Positions 60,176 to 64,000 of a DNA stretch of 64,000 nt are shown here, one piece after another; positions within the stretch are counted from its first letter, which is position 1; each line of letters opens with the position of its first letter. The DNA is from Pseudolysinimonas_A sp039912695. GTDB taxonomy: Bacteria; Actinomycetota; Actinomycetes; Actinomycetales; Microbacteriaceae. The position numbers and the translations under genes are program-made. The stretch is taken from contig NZ_JBDSPJ010000002.1 in NCBI RefSeq assembly GCF_039912695.1, positions 124,001-188,000 of the forward strand. Reading direction: 5' to 3'. The notes under the pieces are model-generated. The model was given only the letters and a program-made list of their open reading frames with translations. It had not been told where the DNA came from and did not search any database.

Positions 60176-60745
60176 TCACCTCGCCACCCTACGCTCGGCT
60201 TCGCGCCACGCCCTTTGTGCCGGGGTCTCCCCCGACGTCACAGGCTGAGCAGCCCGCGACGCGGTGGCATCGAAGCCTCCGCGCCAGCCGTGGCAGATCG
60301 CGAGCGCGAGGGCGTCGGCCGCATCCGCGGGTTTCGGGATGGCATCCAGTCCGAGAATACGCATCACCATCGTCCCGACCTGCTGCTTCGCGGCGGCGCC
60401 GTAACCGGTGATCGCAGCCTTGACCTCGCTGGGAGTGTGCAGCCCCACGGTGAGCCCGCGGTCGGCCGCGAGGGAGAGCGCGATTCCGCTGGCTTGCGCG
60501 GTGCCCATGACGGTGCGCAAATTGTGTTGGGCGAAGACTCGCTCGACGGCAACGGCATCCGGGGCAAATTCGTTCAGCAGTTCGGAGATTCCCCTCGAGA
60601 CGGCGAGCAGACGCTCCTCGAGAGGGTCGGTCGGCAGGGTGCGGATGACGCCGGCGTGCACGAAGGTCACCCGGCGGCCGGCAGCGAGGTCGATGACCCC
60701 GACGCCACACCGGGTCAGGCCCGGGTCGATTCCGAGAATCCGCAC
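60176..60745 (-). CDS. ruvC: Holliday junction resolvase RuvC
   Basis: RuvC cuts Holliday junctions. The 189-aa protein has catalytic acids in 'ILGIDPGLTRCG' (Asp7), 'VAVERVF' (Glu) and 'ADAADALALAICH' (two Asp). After the fold, residues about 157-168 (GFDATASRAAQP) are encoded by 60243-60277, which matches the palindromic element beside the GIY-YIG gene; the tail then resumes with 'TPAQRAWREAE'. Start ATG 60745. Confidence 0.97.
   Translation of the reverse strand: MRILGIDPGLTRCGVGVIDLAAGRRVTFVHAGVIRTLPTDPLEERLLAVSRGISELLNEFAPDAVAVERVFAQHNLRTVMGTAQASGIALSLAADRGLTVGLHTPSEVKAAITGYGAAAKQQVGTMVMRILGLDAIPKPADAADALALAICHGWRGGFDATASRAAQPVTSGETPAQRAWREAERRVAR
60243..60277. repeat. Palindromic element inside ruvC
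   Basis: Reads GGCTGAGCAG, then C-CCGC-GAC-GCGG, then TGGCATCGAAGCC. Flanks equal those of the elements at 37015-37054 and (inverted) 37388-37430, and the centre is again a hairpin, with a different stem. It stays in frame in ruvC. Confidence 0.7.
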
Positions 60746-60766
60746 CCGTTTAAGCTACCGGACTAT

Positions 60767-60782
60767 TAGTACATAGTTTCGA
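60767..60782. promoter_or_regulatory. Candidate LexA (SOS) box before ruvCAB
   Basis: TAGTAC-ATAG-TTTCGA, 22 bp before the ruvC ATG, matches 9 of 12 arm bases of the actinobacterial SOS box TCGAAC-N4-GTTCGA. It is the AT-richest part of the 82-bp yebC-ruvC spacer, as expected for a promoter. ruvCAB is SOS-controlled in several actinobacteria. The match is imperfect. Confidence 0.45.
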
Positions 60783-60827
60783 GCAACACGCGGGGTCGAC
60801 GTCGGAACGGCGCGCGGAGACGCTGCG

Positions 60828-61592
60828 TCAGTCGTCCTCGTCGTCGAGGAGCGCCTGCACCTCGGCAGACACCTCGATGTTGGTGAAGATGTTCTGCACG
60901 TCGTCGCTGTCTTCAAGAGCGTCGATGAGTCGAAAGACCTTGCGGGCCGTGTCAGCGTCGGCCTCGACCGTGACGGTCGCGACAAATTCGGCCTCGGCGG
61001 AGTCGTAGTCGATGCCGGCATCTTGCAGGGCCGAACGCGCGCCCACCAGCGACGAGGGATCGGTGATGACCTCGAATCCGCCGCCCTGGTCGATGACCTC
61101 CTCAGCCCCCGCATCCAAAACGGCGAGCAGGATGTCGTCTTCGCTAACGGTCGCGATCTTGGTGATCGAGATGACACCCTTGCGGTGGAAGTTGTAGGCG
61201 ACGCTGCCCGGGTCAGCCATCGTGCCGCCATTGCGTGACATCGTCGTGCGCACCTCGGCGGCCGCGCGGTTCTTGTTGTCGGTCAGACACTCGATCAGCA
61301 GCGCGACGCCGTTCGGGCCGTAGCCCTCATAGATGATCGTCTGATAGTCAATGCTTTCGCCCGAGATGCCCGCTCCGCGCTTGATCGCACGATCGATGTT
61401 GTCGTTGGGAACCGAGGTCTTCTTGGCCTTCTGCACCGCCTCAAACAGGGTCGGATTGCCCGCCATGTCGGCGCCGCCGATCTTGGCAGCGACCTCGATG
61501 TTCTTGATCAACTTGGCGAACGACTTCGCGCGCCGACTGTCGATGATGGCCTTTTTGTGCTTCGTGGTTGCCCACTTGGAATGCCCGCTCAC
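60828..61592 (-). CDS. yebC: YebC/PmpR family protein
   Basis: A 254-aa protein with the standard start 'SGHSKWATTKHKKAIIDSRRAK', 'PNDNIDRAIKRGAG', 'YEGYGPNGVALLIECLTDN' and 'MADPGSVAYNF'. Members are described as transcription regulators and more recently as translation factors helping at proline-rich stretches; both roles are family knowledge. It lies upstream of ruvC, the conserved yebC-ruvCAB order. Confidence 0.95.
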   Translation of the reverse strand: MSGHSKWATTKHKKAIIDSRRAKSFAKLIKNIEVAAKIGGADMAGNPTLFEAVQKAKKTSVPNDNIDRAIKRGAGISGESIDYQTIIYEGYGPNGVALLIECLTDNKNRAAAEVRTTMSRNGGTMADPGSVAYNFHRKGVISITKIATVSEDDILLAVLDAGAEEVIDQGGGFEVITDPSSLVGARSALQDAGIDYDSAEAEFVATVTVEADADTARKVFRLIDALEDSDDVQNIFTNIEVSAEVQALLDDEDD

Positions 61593-61672
61593 GGTGCTCC
61601 TTCACTGCCGCCCTGAAACCGGCCCCAATTCTAGCTGGCGGCTCGAGACTCGTCCGCCCTAGGCTCCGACGG

Positions 61673-62128
61673 GTGGTCGCCCGCTGGTTCCGTATCGCTC
61701 TCGCTGAGAACGCCTTTCGACGTTACCTGGTTGAGATCGCCCTTCCGCTCGACGGACTGAAGATTGGCGCCGCCGTGACCACTGTCGCCGAGTTCTACCG
61801 ATCGGCCCGAGCGCAACACACGTCGCTGCCCGACGACGGCGACGGGCTGCTCTGGCAGTGGGGACCGGATGCCGACGGCACCCGCTTCGTTGCCGACCTC
61901 ACGCGTCAACTGATTCGGGATGGCGACGACCAGCCCATCGTGCAGCTAACCCTCGGGCTCTCCTACCGTTGGACGCCCGCGCGTCGCGCCCTCGGCCGCG
62001 GGCAGGACTGGTGTTTCGACCCGAGTGCCTCGGCTGAGTTCGAGGGGCTCATCCGTCGGTCGCCCGAATTCCGCGCCATCGCATCCGCAGTACCGGCCGA
62101 TGTGACGCTGCGCACCGACACCCTCTGA
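61673..62128 (+). CDS. Hypothetical protein
   Basis: A 151-aa protein I do not recognise. It starts with GTG at 61673 (VVARWFRIALAENAF), has no signal peptide or clear membrane span, and contains 'DGDGLLWQWGPDADGTRFVADLTRQLI', 'QLTLGLSYRWTP' and 'WCFDPSASAEFEGLIRRSPEF'. It reads like a small soluble domain with several Trp. It is the only plus-strand gene of the region, divergent from yebC and ending 8 bp before an opposite-strand gene. The frame is open further upstream, but that part reads into yebC antisense. Confidence 0.6.
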   Translation: MVARWFRIALAENAFRRYLVEIALPLDGLKIGAAVTTVAEFYRSARAQHTSLPDDGDGLLWQWGPDADGTRFVADLTRQLIRDGDDQPIVQLTLGLSYRWTPARRALGRGQDWCFDPSASAEFEGLIRRSPEFRAIASAVPADVTLRTDTL

Positions 62129-62136
62129 CGACGACC

Positions 62137-62745
62137 TCAGCCTTCGTGCAACCGCACTCCCGAGGAGCGCAATTCGAGCTGCGCGAGCCGCCGCACGACC
62201 TCGGGTTCGCCCCGACGCCACGCGCCCAGGGCATCCGCATCGATCTTCGTGATCGACGAGAGCTTCTGAGTCGTCAGCGCCCGAAGCGCGAGCAGATCCA
62301 TTCCGGCTGGAGCTTTGACGACTGACTTGGCGCGGCTGGCTTTGCGAATGAACATGATTCGCGGCACCAACCAGATCAGCAGAATCGTGATGACCGGAAG
62401 CAACGGGATGCCGATCCCGAGAGTGATCGCCAACTGCAGCACGGCATCCTGCTGTGCCTGACCGGCGGCCTCCAGCGCACCACCCGCAGCGCTCGCCCCG
62501 TCAAACGGCACCCGGATGCCCGGGCCGATGATCGGCACCGACCCGAGCGACTCTCCGAGATTCGACATGGAGATCTGAATCCCCGCGCCGGCCTCCTCCA
62601 TCTTCACGCCGAAAAATGCGAGGTTCTCGACCAGGGTGAACACGGTGATGCCGAACCAGACCCACAGTCCGATCGAGAAGATTGCCGCGATATCGGCAAT
62701 GATCTGACGGGTGCGACGGCCAGCGAAATCGGAGTAGATCTTCAT
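62137..62745 (-). CDS. Two-span membrane protein of unknown function
   Basis: A 202-aa protein with an N-terminal span (IADIAAIFSIGLWVWFGITVFTLV), an extracytoplasmic stretch of about 60 residues, a second span (LQLAITLGIGIPLLPVITILLIWLVPRIMF) and a charged cytoplasmic tail with 'LLALRALTTQKLSSI' and 'ALGAWRRGEPEVVRRLAQLEL'. I recall similar proteins in Microbacteriaceae without assigned function. Start ATG 62745. Confidence 0.75.
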   Translation of the reverse strand: MKIYSDFAGRRTRQIIADIAAIFSIGLWVWFGITVFTLVENLAFFGVKMEEAGAGIQISMSNLGESLGSVPIIGPGIRVPFDGASAAGGALEAAGQAQQDAVLQLAITLGIGIPLLPVITILLIWLVPRIMFIRKASRAKSVVKAPAGMDLLALRALTTQKLSSITKIDADALGAWRRGEPEVVRRLAQLELRSSGVRLHEG

Positions 62746-62776
62746 TCCCCGATTCTGGCCGTCGCAGGCCCGTAAG

Positions 62777-63346
62777 TCACTGCGTGCTGTCGACCTTCCA
62801 GGTTCCGCCCTCTTGGATCACGGTGAACGTCACTGGGCTCGTAATGGGTTGGGTCGTGGGATCGGTCTTGTCGGAGACGGTCAAAGTTCCCTTTACCGTC
62901 GCCGTGCTCCCCGAGATGTCAGTGCTGGAGATGACGAACGTGTAGTTGATCGTGTTGCCAGCGCTAAAGCCCCCGGCCTTCTCGCAGTCATCGGCGGAGA
63001 CCGAGCCGCCGCGGAAGTTTTCGGTTGTCACGGCGACATAAAGCTTGCAGTCACCAGTCTGGACGGCCCGAATCAAGTCGTTTGCAGCCTGCGCCGGCCC
63101 ACGGCTGCCGCCCAGAACGGCGACCAAGATCACGGCCACGATGACCAAGACGATGACCACCGCGCCACCGATGATCAGCGGAAGACGGAGCTTCTTGCCA
63201 AGGGAGGGGGCAGTCGGTGCGGCAACTGCCGCCGCATCGGGGGCCGGTGCGGGGGGCACGCTAGCGGCCGGTGCGGGGGGCACGCTAGGGGGCGGTGCCG
63301 GGGGCAAGTTAGCGGCCGGTGCGGCCTCGGGTGCAACCTCAGTCAT
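62777..63346 (-). CDS. Membrane-anchored DUF4878-like protein with Pro/Ala repeats
   Basis: A 189-aa protein: a Pro/Ala-rich N-terminus (residues about 5-45) made by 24-bp tandem repeats, one membrane span (LPLIIGGAVVIVLVIVAVILVAVLG), then an extracytoplasmic NTF2-like/DUF4878-type domain ('AANDLIRAVQTGDCKLYVAVTTENF', 'DCEKAGGF', 'GGTWKVDS'). The polyproline runs would need EF-P. Start ATG at 63346; an upstream in-frame start would add six residues. Domain assignment is by general pattern. Confidence 0.75.
   Translation of the reverse strand: MTEVAPEAAPAANLPPAPPPSVPPAPAASVPPAPAPDAAAVAAPTAPSLGKKLRLPLIIGGAVVIVLVIVAVILVAVLGGSRGPAQAANDLIRAVQTGDCKLYVAVTTENFRGGSVSADDCEKAGGFSAGNTINYTFVISSTDISGSTATVKGTLTVSDKTDPTTQPITSPVTFTVIQEGGTWKVDSTQ
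63243..63326. repeat. 24-bp tandem repeat in the Pro/Ala linker
   Basis: Three and a half units of a 24-bp sequence (GCCGGTGCGGGGGGCACGCT plus AGCG) at 63243-63266, 63267-63290, 63291-63314 and 63315-63326. Units 1 and 2 differ at one or two bases; unit 3 is more diverged. Each unit gives eight residues of the SVPPAPAA type, so copy-number change keeps the frame. Confidence 0.9.
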
Positions 63347-63422
63347 GTCATTCGCCTTTCCCACGTTGTCGTGGAATCAGCCTATCGGCAGGTTGAGGCG
63401 GCTATTGTGCACTGCCCGTCGC

Positions 63423-64000
63423 TCAGAAGCGCTCGAGAAACCTGGCATGAAACCGGTATTCGTGCGTGATCTCGGGGTGAAACGCGGTGCCCAAGATGTT
63501 GCCCTGCTCCACCGCGACGACCCGGCCGTCGTCGAGCGTTGCAAGAACCCGGGCCGCCGGACCGACCGATTCGACGACAGGCGCCCGAATGAATACAGCG
63601 TGCACGGGCGGCTCACCGAGCTCAGCAACGGCGATATCGGTTTCGAAGGACTCGTTCTGATTGCCGAAGGCGTTGCGACGCACGACGATGTCGAGCCCGC
63701 CGAGGGTTTGCTGTCCGGTGATGGCATCCCGAACGGTGTCGGCCAACATGATGAGCCCGGCGCAGGTGCCGTAGGTGGGCATTCCTGCGGCGATGCGAGC
63801 CTTGAGCGGTTCAGCAAGCCCGAACATGCGGGTCAGCTTGTCCATCACGCTTGACTCGCCGCCGGGGATGACGAGGCCAGCTACGTCGTCAAGTTCACGT
63901 TCGCGACGCACCGGCACAGCATCCGCGCCGAGCTCTCTAAGCACGAGCAGGTGCTCACGGAAATCGCCTTGGAGGGCGAGGACTCCTACCCTGGGGCCGC
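63423..64000 (-). CDS. pdxT: Pyridoxal 5'-phosphate synthase glutaminase subunit, cut by window edge
   Basis: PdxT provides ammonia to PdxS for direct PLP synthesis. The frame runs to the window end with 'VGVLALQGDFREHLLVLRELGA' as its N-terminal strand, so the start codon is just beyond base 64000. Visible motifs are 'LVIPGGESSVM', the nucleophile 'YGTCAGLIML' and the His/Glu of 'GTAFHPEIT'. pdxT upstream of yebC is a common actinobacterial order; here three genes lie between them. Confidence 0.96.
   Translation of the reverse strand, partial: GPRVGVLALQGDFREHLLVLRELGADAVPVRRERELDDVAGLVIPGGESSVMDKLTRMFGLAEPLKARIAAGMPTYGTCAGLIMLADTVRDAITGQQTLGGLDIVVRRNAFGNQNESFETDIAVAELGEPPVHAVFIRAPVVESVGPAARVLATLDDGRVVAVEQGNILGTAFHPEITHEYRFHARFLERF

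Overview
The window is a dense, GC-rich actinobacterial chromosome segment. Gene order and protein styles (actinobacterial RuvCAB/YebC/PdxT block, degenerate PriA, pyrR-to-metK chain, FKBP and Nudix genes, DUF6457, trp-associated membrane protein) point to the family Microbacteriaceae; the genus cannot be named from sequence reading alone. No tRNA, rRNA, prophage or transposase gene was seen. The minus strand carries nearly everything.

Layout. (1) 1-12246, minus: fdhD, an FdhF/YdeP-type molybdo-oxidoreductase, hisE-hisG-hisF-hisI, trpE, two small membrane proteins, trpC-trpB-trpA, lgt and the 5' end of gltB, joined mostly by ATGA/GTGA overlaps. (2) 12304-14278, plus: a molybdenum-cofactor block (MobA-like, DUF6457, MoeA), divergent from fdhD and closed by a hairpin at 14315-14338. 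(3) 14340-32426, minus: the pyrimidine chain pyrR-pyrB-pyrC-(PH-like)-carA-carB-pyrF, a guanylate kinase with a fused mIHF-like N-terminus, rpoZ, coaBC, metK, priA, fmt, rsmB, rpe, then a Nudix hydrolase and an FKBP. A PyrR-type RNA hairpin lies just before pyrR. (4) 32495-35320: an SsuABC-like ABC transporter. (5) 35418-46688: nusB, efp, aroQ, (inserted GIY-YIG gene), aroB, aroK, aroC, aroE, mltG, ruvX, alaS, a small membrane protein, rpsD. (6) 46850-49989: a PD-(D/E)XK nuclease, a decayed second copy of the rarA 3' end, a lipoprotein and rarA. (7) 50071-55085: cyclophilin, DUF349 protein and an AbiEi-like gene on plus, converging on rel. (8) 55132-64000: secF-secD-yajC, ruvB-ruvA-ruvC, yebC, three poorly characterised genes, and pdxT cut by the window end.

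Most of this is core metabolism: tryptophan, histidine, chorismate and pyrimidine synthesis, molybdenum cofactor use, tRNA charging and formylation, translation, protein export and recombination. Genes sit in long translationally coupled chains.

The most unusual signals are: metK, which has no ATG, GTG or TTG start in front of its conserved N-terminus and appears to start at a CTG overlapping the coaBC stop, followed by a 15-bp tandem repeat; a GIY-YIG nuclease gene in the aro cluster bracketed by inverted palindromic elements whose hairpin stems vary in a compensatory way, with a related element in frame inside ruvC; and a small island next to rarA in which the rarA 3' end is duplicated and its remnant is coupled to a PD-(D/E)XK nuclease.
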